DNA of 64,000 bases from assembly GCA_027625915.1 (NCBI GenBank), contig JANTQA010000023.1, positions 16,492,001 to 16,556,000 on the forward strand. Direction: 5' to 3'. Under the pieces are notes generated by a model that searched no databases, was not told where the DNA came from, and saw only the letters and a program-made list of their open reading frames with translations. Below are positions 10,716 through 21,461 of the stretch, one piece after another. The DNA comes from Anaeramoeba flamelloides (lineage: Eukaryota > Metamonada > Anaeramoebidae). Every line of letters starts with the position of its first letter. Position 1 is the stretch's first letter. Position numbers and translations under genes: made by a program.

Positions 10716-12113
10716 TTATAAATTACTATTTAATCTTTTTTGAATTTCATTTTTTATAAATGATTTAATTTTTTCTAAAGAATTTGATTTTAAAAAAGTG
10801 TCTTGCTGTTCTTCGATTCTCTGTATGAATTTATTTTGTAATTCAATTTTTTCAGAATCTCTTTTAACTAAATCAACCAAATACTTATGTTTTTTATTCT
10901 CAAAAATTTGATGAATTTTATCCATAATCAGATCGTTCTCATCTAAAAGATCGAGAAGCGAAATTTCAAATAAAGTATTTAATAATTTATTTTCCATTTC
11001 CAGTGCATTATATTTGTCATTTGCATCAATATGGCTATCTTCATGAGAATTTTGGTTATAGCTTTCCCAAATGCCCACTTGTGAAATCTCATTGATTTCA
11101 GTTTGGAAACCAGCCGAATGGTCGTTGATTATTTTTTCAATTGATTCAGCTGACGTTTCTAAATCATGAATTGCGCCATATAGTTCGTGTGATTTTGATG
11201 ACATCTTGTGTTCCAAATGCTTTGCTGATTTGAGATTATCACTTAGCAATTCGTTTAACAAATTAATTCTTTTTTCGATTTGCGGTAAGACGTTGCCAAA
11301 CAATTCTGTTGCGTGCGACGTGTGGCCAGTAAGTTCAACCATTTCTTGCTGTTCCCTTTTGATTGACTCTAGTGTCTTTTCAAAATCTAATCCGAGATCT
11401 TCAAGTTGCTTTTCAAGTATTTGGTTCAAGTTCTGCCTTTCGTTGTTCCAATGCTCTTTTAAATTGCTTAATAAATTATTTGCTTTCAAATGCTCGGACT
11501 GCGAATGGAGATTGCTAGACTCAACACTTAGCCACTTGTAAACAGCTAATCTTGCTTCTAGTCTTCTGGTTGCAATTTTTAATTGCTCTTCATGAGAGGC
11601 TACAAGAGAGGAAAGAGATTGTAATTCGTTGTCTAGCTGCTTTTCAAAATTTTCTTGTTTTTTATTCCAGGTTGCTCCACCATTTGTGGATCCCTTTACT
11701 TTGCCTTTTTTTTTTTCTTTTTCAAAATTTTTTAAAAAAGAAGAGCCCAGATCTTTTAATTGTTTTGAAATGGTGTTTGTTCTTTGCTCAAGCTGAAAAA
11801 ATTTTGAATCAAAATCTGGCAATGAATTAAAGTCTTTAAAAATTTTTTCTGGTTGCTCTTCATTTATAGTACCTACACTTTCAATTAAGTTTGGTTTGTT
11901 GAGTTTACCATTTAAAATGTTCACTTTTTCCAATAGTTCGTTACTTTCTTCGATTTTCTCGTCAAGCTCATCATCTAAATATTCACTTAAATGTGTGAAA
12001 ATAATTTTGTTGTTAACCATTTCTTGTACTTGTTCAACCTGATCCGTGGTCTGTTGCTCAGTTAAACAATAATTACAAATGATCAATAAAAGTGAAAAAG
12101 TGAAGAAATTCAT
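10716..12113 (-). CDS. secreted or lumenal coiled-coil protein, function unknown
   Basis: A single exon of 465 residues. The first ~18 residues form a classic signal peptide (MNFFTFSLLLIICNYCLTEQ), and no later membrane helix is visible, so the protein should enter the ER. The only cysteines are in the signal. The rest is charged and rich in Glu, Leu, Asn and Lys, with long heptad-like stretches near residues 40-75, 105-145, 150-265 and 265-320, broken by a Gly/Ser/Thr-rich hinge near 141-148 and a His/Asp-rich segment near 350-365. It ends in NSNL, with no KDEL/HDEL retrieval signal. I recognise no family. A rod-like secreted, surface-coat or ER-lumenal protein is the most that can be inferred. 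Third positions carry more G and C than the flanks, supporting real coding. The ATG at 12113 is the only start giving a signal peptide. Confidence 0.75.
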   Translation of the reverse strand: MNFFTFSLLLIICNYCLTEQQTTDQVEQVQEMVNNKIIFTHLSEYLDDELDEKIEESNELLEKVNILNGKLNKPNLIESVGTINEEQPEKIFKDFNSLPDFDSKFFQLEQRTNTISKQLKDLGSSFLKNFEKEKKKGKVKGSTNGGATWNKKQENFEKQLDNELQSLSSLVASHEEQLKIATRRLEARLAVYKWLSVESSNLHSQSEHLKANNLLSNLKEHWNNERQNLNQILEKQLEDLGLDFEKTLESIKREQQEMVELTGHTSHATELFGNVLPQIEKRINLLNELLSDNLKSAKHLEHKMSSKSHELYGAIHDLETSAESIEKIINDHSAGFQTEINEISQVGIWESYNQNSHEDSHIDANDKYNALEMENKLLNTLFEISLLDLLDENDLIMDKIHQIFENKKHKYLVDLVKRDSEKIELQNKFIQRIEEQQDTFLKSNSLEKIKSFIKNEIQKRLNSNL

Positions 12114-12869
12114 TTGTGAATTGATCCAAGTTGCAGGTTTTCAAATCAAAAAGAAATGTAAAAACAAAAAATGAAAAAAAAATGTTACTTAAAGGTATTG
12201 ACTATTTTTAAGGGAAGGCGGTTTTTTGAAAACTAGCTATATTCTCAAAAAGAAAAACTCAAAAATAATATACACCACAATACAATATTAACCTTGTTCC
12301 CTAGGGAAAAATTATCTCTTAATAATATCATTTTTTTTTAACTTTAATTTATTTTCAAGTAGAAAAAGGAACTTTTTGAAAACGAGAAAAAACCTTATTG
12401 TTCTTGAGTTGGGATGTTTCAATGTGGTTGAAGGAATCGAACAAAAGAGAAAACGCTACAACTTCTTGATGGGTATTTTTTTCAGTTCATAAAATAACTT
12501 GAAACAAATACAAGTTATCAAAAAACACAAAAGGTATGAAAATCCAATAACACATTTCGTTTCTGTATTAAAAGATTATTCGTCGCTTTTAAAAGAACTA
12601 TTTTTGCAAAAATTCAGACTTCCATGACCAAATGATATAAACCTTCTTTCAAAATCATTGGCCCATTAAAAATCAAATTTATAAGAAAAATATTATTAAT
12701 AATTGAAGTTATCTATTATAATATAAAAATTTCAATTTTAATATTCAGTTCTATACTCAAGAGATATTTATTTTTTGTCTAAAAATAAAATAAAAAAACT
12801 GTTAAAAAAAATTGTGACATTTATTTTGAAAGAAGCATTACATAAAAAATAGAAAATTTAAAAAAGTAA

Positions 12870-13007
12870 AAAAACTCATTTATCGATTCTCCTTCCATTT
12901 GAATAACCAAATCTAATCTCTTTTTCATATTTGAAACCAATTTTTTCATTAATTCATCTGTTAATTCTTTCCAATTTTTCATTTTTATTTTCCATTTTAA
13001 CATAACA
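12870..13007 (-). CDS. candidate exon of an unidentified minus-strand gene
   Basis: On the minus strand, a pyrimidine-rich tract ending TTTTCAACAG is followed at 13007 by about 40 codons with balanced composition, including KNWKELTDELMKKLVSNMKK, then a frame decaying into A/T-rich sequence. The acceptor is convincing and the amphipathic helix looks protein-like, but no partner exons were found. It could be a small helical protein or a gene relic. Confidence 0.25.
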
Positions 13008-13609
13008 CTGTTGAAAAAATAAAAAAGAGAAAAAATGATTTATTTGCAAAATTTTCAGTGTGAGAGGGAAAACTTCAAAACAATACAAGAGAAATTCAAA
13101 ATTCTAATGTAAGATGGGCCATTTATTATGAAATTTAGTTTAATTCTATTTTCAATTTATCTTTAAAATAAACCAAAAACAAAAGAAAAAGTCTATTAAG
13201 TTTATCTTACAATTCAATATTATTATTTAATCTTTGAAAACAATTACAAAGAACTGTGTTGTGTATTGACTACCTTTTTAAAAGAATAATAGTACTCTAG
13301 AAATTAAATGAATCATAGACCTAATCCCAAAGTGGAAAATTGAAATATCATATCACAAATAATTTTTTTATAGTTAATGTTGCATCCTACTCTTGGCTGC
13401 TTGTAAATTTTTTATTTCTAAAACGATATTTTCGAGAGTAATTCAAAAATAAATTTAGAGTTTTGTTATTAGAGATATAATAGAATATAAAATATCAAAT
13501 TAATCAAAAATTTAAATATTTTCAAATTTTCGGATCAGAATCATTTTTTCTAATTTTACAAATTTTTAATTTGCTTTTACAAATTTTTTTTACACTTTTT
13601 TTTTTTCAA

Positions 13610-13960
13610 AAGATCATGTGTAAAAAAAAGATCTTCAAAAAGTAAATAATAACAAAGAAAATTAAGATTATGTAATATCTTTTAAAATGAAGAATTTAAT
13701 TATTTACAAAAAATCTTCTTGTTAACTTTTTTTCAGTGAAAGTTCAATAATAAAAAATTGATAATGCTCTTTTCAAAAATTGTGACTCTCTTGTTTTCTA
13801 GTTTTTGGGTTTTATTTTGTTTTAATTTTTAAAATTTCGGGTTTTTATATATCTAGAATGATTTAAAAGTGAATTTTAAATCGGATTTAATTATTTCTTT
13901 TATTGAATACAAAAGGATATATATATATATATATTCAATTTATTATATCAAGCAAGTTAC
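13610..13960. repeat. dispersed repeat, family I copy 1
   Basis: It matches 51170-51530 in order: GATCATGT, TATGTAATATCTTTTAAAAT, a TTTTTTTTCAGTGAAAGTTC word, ATTTAATTATTT, and then an (AT)n run followed by TTCAATTTATTAT. Spacing between the matched words differs slightly between copies. The family is unknown. Confidence 0.6.
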
Positions 13961-14149
13961 AATTTTTGAAAAGGTGATTAAATTCAAATGAACTTTAATA
14001 TATTTATCAAAGGAACTATACTGTCAATTGAATTAAGCAAAATTATTTTGGATATTCACTCGCTCGCAGAAGTACAAGAATAAATATTATAGAGTTTAAG
14101 AAAAGAAAACTAAAATTCAAAATTTTCCACACAGCTAAAACGTTACAAA

Positions 14150-14420
14150 CAATCACAATAATACAATTTCATTGGAATTGGAGATAATTTTGATTTTTGT
14201 AAAATATGAAAATCATTTTTTCATCTTTTAGCTTTTTTTTTCATTTCACTGTTTGATTTACGTAACTTGTTTCGTTCGATCAAAATTTTTTTGAACAATT
14301 GATAATAGGTTAAAGTCGAGTTGTTCAAAATAGAAGAACTCAAATAAAAAAAGTTGGTAGTATCTAACCTTTGATCAATAAATAATTCCGAATAGAATTT
14401 CAATAATTTTACTAATCAAT
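14150..14420 (-). mobile_element. fragment related to the family B Tc1-like element
   Basis: Read on the minus strand, a 60-codon frame (14403-14221) includes SSSILNNSTLTYYQ and a basic end. The reverse complement of the family B copy at 36.2 kb gives a similar NLRNSTVTIYQ stretch, and the DNA shares GATCAA, TTACGTAA and ATTGGAA words in the same order. This resembles the helix-turn-helix part of a Tc1-like transposase, but the match is short. Confidence 0.4.
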
Positions 14421-15311
14421 TTTTTTGTTTTGCTCATCTCCAAAATTTTTAATACACTTATAATTTATTTAGTATTAATAATTATTTGTTTTTTTTTGTG
14501 AGTATTGTAATTTATAAAAAAGTGTCAACATTTCAATTAGCGAATGGCTCTAATTTGGTAAATCTTCTTGAATTGATTAAATAAGTTTTTTTTTTTTTCA
14601 TAAATCGAATTTTGGTGTGTTAAAAATTTTAAATTGGGGTTTAGTAAGATATTTTAGAATATAACCTAAAGGTTTACTCATAGTTATTGTATAAAAAATT
14701 GATTTGAAATTCTCTTTATTCTTTTCACAATTTTTCAAAATTTTTTTCGATACTTGTTAAAATTGAAGAGAAAAGTTCGTTGAATATAAAATTGAAATTT
14801 ATAATTGAATGAACTTAAAAATATACCAGAAGAAAAAAAAAAAGAAATTGTAACTAAATATTCCATAAAAAGTTTTATTTTTCTGAATTTTCCTCTGAAA
14901 AAAAAAAAATTTCCTTGTTTTGTATTCAATAAATTAATAAAATAATCAACATAAATAGTGTTTAACAAAACAAATTTTCATACTAATGAAAACCCAAAAA
15001 TAAATTAATAAAATAATTTTTGAAAATCTTTTTTTCAATATCAAAAAAAAATAAATTCAAAATAAATAGTTTTATTTAATAAATAAAAAAAGGAAAATAT
15101 TCTATAAAAGTCACTTTAAAAGAAGATGACAAAAAAGTTATTAAATACAGGTTATGGAAATAATTCTATTTAAGTTTATCAACTTGTTTATACACACTTT
15201 AACAAAGCTTCTTGCCTCATTTATTTAAAGTGTCTGTAAGAAAATTTGTTGACAGAATATTCATTACAATTTAAAATTATTAAACAATTTTTGGATATCT
15301 TTTATTATCAA

Positions 15312-17039
15312 TTAGTTTAGAAAATTGAAATTTGTTGAATTTTGGTTAAATTTATTTATTTGATTAAATTCGAAATCATAAGTGAATGGTGATTTTAAGT
15401 TTTGTTGTTGTTTTTCTTGCTGCTCTGATTGTTCTGATTGTTCGGATTGTTCGAGTTGTTCTGGTTGTTCTTTGTTTCGAAAGATCATGATATCATTCGC
15501 AATTACATTGTTTTCACAAGGTAAATCTTGTCCAGAAGGATACATATTTAATTTTCTTGATCCAGGCAAAGGCTGATCGTTTTCTTCAATATTTTTTGAC
15601 AAGCCATCAAAGAAATTTAGATTTGTAATGCCTTTTTGCCACGGTGAATTCTGTTGTAATTTTTCTGGTGAGGAAATAAACGGTAGCCAACTTGAGAAAA
15701 ATGCAAGAAATACAAAAATAATAAAAAGAGAAAAACCAAATTTTTTTTTGGATTCAATATCAGAAACTGAATTCTCGATTTTTGTTAAATTTATCTGTTT
15801 ATTTTCATTTTCATTTCCATTTCCATTTCCATTTCCATTTGCATACTCGTACTCATTCCCATTCTCATTCCCGTTATTAAAATTACTAATATTATTATAA
15901 TTTTCTTCTTCATTGTTTCCCATTCCCGATGGGATTGAAAATGAATTTCCTATAAATTTAATAGAATTATCAAAAAAATTCTTCAATATGTCTTGAGAAA
16001 AAGATAATATTCCATCGCCCTCATCAGCATCTTCGTATTCAAGATTTTCATCACTAATCGTCGGCAATAAATCATTTATTGAGTCTTGTATTGGATCGAT
16101 TTCTTTGCTTTCATCTTTTTTATAATCTTGTTGAAAATCAAATATACTAGATCCTGTGTTACACTCATCAGTTATTTCATCAAAATTCAAATAGTCTTCA
16201 ATCTCTTTCAAGCCGCTATTTAAGTTAAAATCTGTTTTTGAATCTGTGATTTCATTTAAATTTAAATAAGAACCAAAATTAAATTCCTCACTGATACTCT
16301 TTTCATAAAGGCTTTGGTTTATAGTCTGATTAATAATTTCATTTTCAATTTCATTTCGATTTTCATTTTCATTATCACTTCGTGTGTTGAGACTATTAAA
16401 AAAATTTTGTTGTATTAATGAATCAAAAATTGGATTTATTTCTTTTTGTTTTTGATTTTTGGTTTGGTTTACGCTTTGATTTTGTTTCAGTTGCCTACTG
16501 ATACTTTGGCTTTTACTTTTACTTCTTCTACTTCTATTTCTGTTTCCATTTCTTTTTTTGCTTGACCTCTTCTTTTGGACTTTTGTTTTCAGTTTTTCTA
16601 ACTCTGTTTGCAAAGTCTCTTTTCTTTGTTCTAATTCGGTTACGTGGCTGTTCAGCTGTTCGTGTTTATTTAAAATTTCTATTAGCGTATCTTCCAACTT
16701 TCTTAATTTTTTATTTTTTTGATTTCGGTTGTTTTGTGCATTTATCTTATTTCTTAAAGTCCTTCTTCGTTTTTTTTGTTCTTCCGTCAACCTCGAATAC
16801 ATTTTTTTTGACATAACTCCTAAAATGTCAACAACCTCACCATCAACGTTTTTTTCAAAGAGTTGTGTTTTTGTTTCGATTTGGTTTTTGTTATTATTTT
16901 TTTTTTTTTTGTTTGTATTTTTATGTTGCTGTGATTCTTTCGATCCAAGAGTTGTCGTTTTACAATAACCCCTTTTTCTGTTAATACACTTTTTGATCAG
17001 TTTTGGATTCTTTTTTTGAATCGTCTGCATTTTGGACAT
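15312..17039 (-). CDS. membrane-anchored bZIP transcription factor (ATF6/CREB3/XBP1-like)
   Basis: A single exon of 575 residues. A basic region at 88-112 contains NKINAQNNR, aligning with NRVAAQTAR of XBP1 (Asn, Ala, Gln and Arg kept), and runs into a leucine zipper at about 113-152. A Lys/Arg/Ser-rich nuclear-signal-like stretch (155-180), Asn/Gln-rich linkers, an acidic segment (285-345, likely activation domain) and an Asn/Gly/Glu repeat (388-413) follow. A single membrane helix lies at 434-454 after KKK, and ~120 residues come after it. In ATF6 and CREB3 the N-terminal factor is freed by site-1 then site-2 protease. Here RKLN at 495-498 fits a site-1 pattern and LP plus SS within the helix fit the helix-breaking need of site-2 protease. 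This layout implies an ER stress or secretory-load sensor. bZIP and anchor are seen; the mechanism is inferred. Confidence 0.85.
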   Translation of the reverse strand: MSKMQTIQKKNPKLIKKCINRKRGYCKTTTLGSKESQQHKNTNKKKKNNNKNQIETKTQLFEKNVDGEVVDILGVMSKKMYSRLTEEQKKRRRTLRNKINAQNNRNQKNKKLRKLEDTLIEILNKHEQLNSHVTELEQRKETLQTELEKLKTKVQKKRSSKKRNGNRNRSRRSKSKSQSISRQLKQNQSVNQTKNQKQKEINPIFDSLIQQNFFNSLNTRSDNENENRNEIENEIINQTINQSLYEKSISEEFNFGSYLNLNEITDSKTDFNLNSGLKEIEDYLNFDEITDECNTGSSIFDFQQDYKKDESKEIDPIQDSINDLLPTISDENLEYEDADEGDGILSFSQDILKNFFDNSIKFIGNSFSIPSGMGNNEEENYNNISNFNNGNENGNEYEYANGNGNGNGNENENKQINLTKIENSVSDIESKKKFGFSLFIIFVFLAFFSSWLPFISSPEKLQQNSPWQKGITNLNFFDGLSKNIEENDQPLPGSRKLNMYPSGQDLPCENNVIANDIMIFRNKEQPEQLEQSEQSEQSEQQEKQQQNLKSPFTYDFEFNQINKFNQNSTNFNFLN

Positions 17040-18265
17040 GAAGGAAAAAATTTGTTGTTTGATTTGGGTTTTTTTTTAATTTGATTGTTTTTACAAGATT
17101 AAACTTGAAATTCGTTTAAATTAATTAGAGTGTGAAGTCAGTCAACTAAAATTTCTAAGTTGAAGTTTTGGTTTTTTTTGTTATTTGGTTTTGAAAGAAA
17201 ACGATTTCAAAAAACGTGTTTTTTAAAAAAATGAAATTAAAATTTATTCTTTACTGAATATAGTCTTATGACTTTTTCTAATAAGAGAGTAATTTTCAAA
17301 CACTTTTAGCCTATTTTAATACAGTGAAAATCTTTGTAAATGTTGATAATTTTTTGGAATAAGGGTAGTTCTTTTAGAATTTTATAATTAGAAGATTTGA
17401 TAAGTAAGATGTCTCTTAACGTTAGTTGTAAATTTAAAAGGATTGAAGTTCTTTTTTACCCAAAAAAAAAATGTATTAAATATCTTGAAAAATGAAGATT
17501 TATCATTTTTTATAATTACATATTATTAACCATTTATTTGTGTTGGGTTTAAATGATTTGTGTATTCAAAATTCCAACTTTCTTTGTTTGTAAAGAGTTA
17601 ATTGAAACAGTCCTATAACAATTTGATTGAAATTAATACAGAAAAATGAAAGGATTTTACATTTTAATTCGTCTTTGCGATTTAATAAAAAAAATAAATT
17701 TATGACCAGTCATTCTTTAAAGCGTTAAAACACTTGCTCTAAAATGTGAAATAATAATATAAGGTATTTGAAATTATTGTTGATTTTTTAAAATCATTTT
17801 TTGATCTTTCAAATGTTTTTTTAGTTCAGTACTATTCAACTAAAAATATTTTCAACAAATAGTTTTCAAGAAGAAATGGTCTAAAGTGAATAGAGTTCTT
17901 TTCTCAGGCGAAATTAGTTTAAAAGATGCAATTTTGTACAAGATTTTTAGTTTTATTAGTTTTTTAACAGTAAAGGGAAACATTTTCTAGATATTTTAGA
18001 AGAAAAAATGAAGATTTATTTGGATCATAAGTTAAATATGTAAGTTTTGGGAATGATCCCGAATATTTTTGCTGAAGGTGTACCTTTATTATTTAAATAT
18101 TGATTATTCTTATTATTATTGGTAATCATTTTAAAATATTGTCAAGTTTTTCAATATTTATTCAAATTCAGAGAATTTTTTATCTATTTATTCAGAAAAT
18201 TTGTTTGTTATCTTACCCCTCGAACAGGAAAAAATAAATTTTGAAAATTAAAGTTAGTCAAAACT

Positions 18266-19270
18266 AAATATTGGATTTCAGTTATACTTTATTAGAAATT
18301 TTTTTTTTTCAAAGTTATCATGATTATATGGAATTAAGAAAAGATAGCTATTGAAAATATGAAGATTTGAATACCCACCTTTTTCAAAATTACTAAATTC
18401 TGAATAAAAACCCTATTTTTGGGGTATTTTTTATTGAAATAAGTTACAACGAATGAATCTTTGATTGTAACATTAAGTATGATAAAATAAAAAATTTTAA
18501 AACAATTTATAGAAAAAAAAAGGCAATTTATATTAAAACTCAAAACATGGAAAAAAATAAAATAATAAAAAATATTCAAAAACAGAAAATTAAACATTTT
18601 TTCAATTTAATTTAGCGATATCTTCAGAAAACAATATTAAATGTCCCTACGACCCAAAAAACACTAAAAATGGAAAACTGATCAAATACTTGACATTAAT
18701 ACAATTAAAAAAACTAAATGATAAAATAAAAATAAACAAAGTTTCAATTTAACTTTTTCTTGAAAACATTTTTTGCCAAAATAATTGAGTTCACACTTGA
18801 AATTATGTATATTTTTATATACACTATCTTGTTTTAACTCATTTACAAAAACAAATTCTAGTTTATGGGGAATTTTATTTTCACAAAAGGCACTAATTTA
18901 GTCTTTAAATGTTTTTTTTAGTTTTAAATGGTAAAATTAAAAAAAAGTTCAACTAAATAAGATAAACTCTCTAGAAACCCATTCTAATTTAATTATATTA
19001 ACTTAGTCTTTGATTTCAAGCTTTTCTCAACCCAAATTTTTCAAAAAACAATAAAAAAGTATACCGTAAATTCAAAAAATATTTTCGATATTCAAAAGTT
19101 GGGAGTATTTTTATTCTAAAAAAAAATTATCACAGTGTTTAATGGAATTAAGTTATGTACTTAATTTCAAAAAATATTAATCAGAAAAAAATAGTGCTTA
19201 ATTTTATCAAGGACATATATAATTTTGAAATTGAAAAAATATGATTCCATTTAGACTATTAAAAAAATAG
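18266..19270. repeat. family D copy 2, interrupted by a family E insertion
   Basis: 18266-18636 matches 7860-8235 and 19218-19270 matches 8236-8290. These two parts are contiguous in the copy at 7.9-8.3 kb. The intervening 18641-19214 is an independent repeat also found at 9931-10510. An open frame at 18334-18597 on the minus strand lies inside this repeat and is not a gene. Confidence 0.75.
18641..19214. repeat. family E copy 2, inserted in family D
   Basis: It begins ATGTCCCTACGACCCAAAAA and ends near CAAGGACAT, with ATGTCC/GGACAT as terminal inverted repeat. The insertion is flanked by A/T-rich sequence, so the target duplication cannot be fixed by eye (TA or a short A/T word). No coding capacity. 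Confidence 0.75.
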
Positions 19271-19829
19271 ATAAAAATCTTCTCATCACTAAGTCAAAGA
19301 AAAATTTCAACAATTTTACAATTCAAAAGAAAAAAATATTACGGAAAATTTTTATTTTTTAGTACAATTATCTTTAATAACTAATAAAGTGGTAAACCTT
19401 TTTCAAAATTGTTATGAATAATAATGTTTATTATGTGAATATATTTCAAAAATACTAATTTATAGATTTTTTTTTGAAAAAAATTATTCTAATTATGCTG
19501 TATCTGTTTTATTTTAATACGATTGTTTTTTTCTTTCATGCGACTCCATTTTATATCAATATTGCTACCCAAAGTATGTCTAAGATAATCTGTTATACAA
19601 GAGGTTGTTGTTAGAAAAATTTTAGTAGTAAACTCAATTTCACTCAAAGATGCTAAACCAAAAATAAAAAATCCATTCGATTTATTTATATTTATTTATT
19701 GTGAAAAAAGAGTAATCAAAGAAAATTTACTAAATAAAAAATCGAAGAAGAAAAATAATTAAAATATTAAAGTAAAAAAATCTTATATCATTTACATGAC
19801 CAAATTAAAAATTATCCACTTCCTGAAAT

Positions 19830-19846
19830 GGGGGGGGGGGGGGGGG
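19830..19846 (+). repeat. 17-base poly-G tract
   Basis: An uninterrupted run of G between GAAAT and AAAAAATG, in DNA where G runs over four are otherwise nearly absent. Similar tracts are at 3155-3169 (G) and 28183-28195 (C). Confidence 0.9.
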
Positions 19847-19971
19847 AAAAAATGTTAGAAAGATCATTAATAATAAATAAGATTCCACAAACTGTGATAA
19901 ATAAATTGGTATTCCACGACTCCGAAGAGTGGTGCACTATATACCTGAATTTGAATATTTTAAAACTATTT

Positions 19972-20235
19972 TCAATTTTTTATTTTTAATTTTTTCTTTC
20001 TTACCTTAAGTTTTATAACCATAAGAGCTTTGAAGAAAAATTCTTGACAAGAACAATAAATTTCATAATTTTGATTAGTCGGATTAAATTTTTTTTGAGT
20101 ATTTCTCCTAAGGATAACATTTTTATATAAGTTTTTATCTAAATATTTTGCTGATTTTTTGTTCCATTTGATTCTGATAAATGTATATCGTTTACAATAC
20201 CAAATAAAGTGATTAATATTTTCATAAAAATTCAC
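19972..20235 (-). mobile_element. possible Tc1-like transposase relic or exon
   Basis: An 87-codon minus-strand frame of balanced composition. RRNTQKKFNPTNQNYE recalls the RRxxxEFNPK segment in the catalytic domain of Tc1-like transposases, followed by FFFKALMVI, where the family has a GGGSVMVWG-like strand. Near the end, KLKGTAAGAAAG-type DNA (AAG/GTAAGAAAG) could be a splice donor, so a genuine exon is also possible. No catalytic aspartates can be placed. Weak call. Confidence 0.25.
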
Positions 20236-20947
20236 TTTATCTTAAGAATCAAACAAAATACGATTGTTTAGAAATAAGATAAATAATAAAATTCAGTTGA
20301 TAGCAGATAATGTTAAACCAAATATCTGAACAAACCATATATTTCTGAAAAAAAAAAAAGTTAAAAAAAATTTTTGGGGCAATTTCATTGATATGTCTTT
20401 TACAAAATTTCTTAATTTCTTAGGAAAATTAAAATTTTTGATAAAATTTTTTAATTGTAAATTGATGCATTATCAAAGAAAAAACCAGCCCACACCTACT
20501 TATTGTGAATTTGGGGTTTCAACCATTTTTTTTTTCAAATAGTCTTTTTTCTGAAAAAAAAAAAAATGAAAAAAAAGATAATTAAAAGACTAAATACTAA
20601 AAAAAAAATAATATAGAAAAGAAGAAAAGAAAAAAAAAAAAACATAAAAAGCAAAAATCAAAAATAAAAAAAAATAAACTAAATCAGAAAAAAAGATTTT
20701 GATTTAAAAAAGTAAAATTTTATTTTGAGAAGAATAATGAATTAAACTCAGAGAATATGTTCAGTTTCTAAAATAAAGTTGGGCGACTTTGACAGAAAAA
20801 GAGTTTATTTTTCAACAAGTTTAAATTACTTGTGTTTGTACTTGTATAAATAAAACCAAGTCCACTTTATTTATAAAATTATTTATTGTTTACTTTTTGA
20901 ACTTTTAATATTACTCTTAATATTTGGAAAATCCAAGTATTTATATC

Positions 20948-21190
20948 TTTGAATTCATTTTTTGAATAATTAAAAATTTCCAATCGAAAAAAGCATTGAG
21001 ATATAATAACAACCTTAAATAATCTAAATCTAAGTTCAATCGAGAATTGTGAATATTTGAAAATATTGTTAAAGTATGTTAATAGTATTTTGAGTTTTTC
21101 TTTTCATTTTAGGCTGTATAGTTTTTTTTCATTCAAATTAAATACTCAAAATATTTAACTTTACGAAGAGATTTTATGAATAATTGCTTT
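20948..21190. repeat. dispersed repeat, family H copy 1
   Basis: It shares with 58350-58600 the word GAATTCATTTTTTGAATAAT, then TTAAAAATTTCCAAT, and further matched words up to TATTTAACTTTACGAAGA/TATTTGACTTTACTAAGA. The order is conserved, with small length differences. The family is unknown. Confidence 0.6.
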
Positions 21191-21461
21191 TTTCTTATTT
21201 ATGTTTTTGATTTGACACAAAATATTTTATTGTGGAAATAAGAAAAAAATAGGAAAAATAAAACATTAAGGTTAATAAAAAAGATTTCGAATCAATTTTT
21301 TAATAAAAATATTCTGTTGAAATTAAAGGGATAATAAAAATAAAGAAAAGAAAAAAGATTAATAAAAAAACATTGAGAATAATAAAAAAGAATAATTACT
21401 CAAAAAAAAAAGTTATTAATCAATTAAACAATTATATTTAAAAGAAAAGAAAGTTAACCAA

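Larger units (their letters stand above)
12114..15311. other. intergenic region, 3.2 kb
   Basis: The space between the coiled-coil gene and the bZIP gene, both on the minus strand, holds a possible small exon (12870-13007), a repeat shared with 51.2-51.5 kb (13610-13960, containing an (AT)n run) and a relative of the Tc1-like family B repeat (14150-14420). The rest is A/T-rich with nothing recognisable. Confidence 0.55.
17040..21461. other. intergenic region, 4.4 kb, with nested repeats
   Basis: The space holds a family D repeat (18266-18636 plus 19218-19270) split by a family E insertion (18641-19214), a 17-base G run at 19830-19846, a possible Tc1-like transposase relic on the minus strand (19972-20235), and a repeat shared with 58.35 kb (20948-21190). 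The remaining DNA is A/T-rich without recognisable genes. Confidence 0.6.

Noticed and set aside
18334-18597. Minus-strand frame of 87 codons
   Set aside because: It lies wholly inside the family D repeat, and the other copy (7.9-8.3 kb) does not keep the frame.
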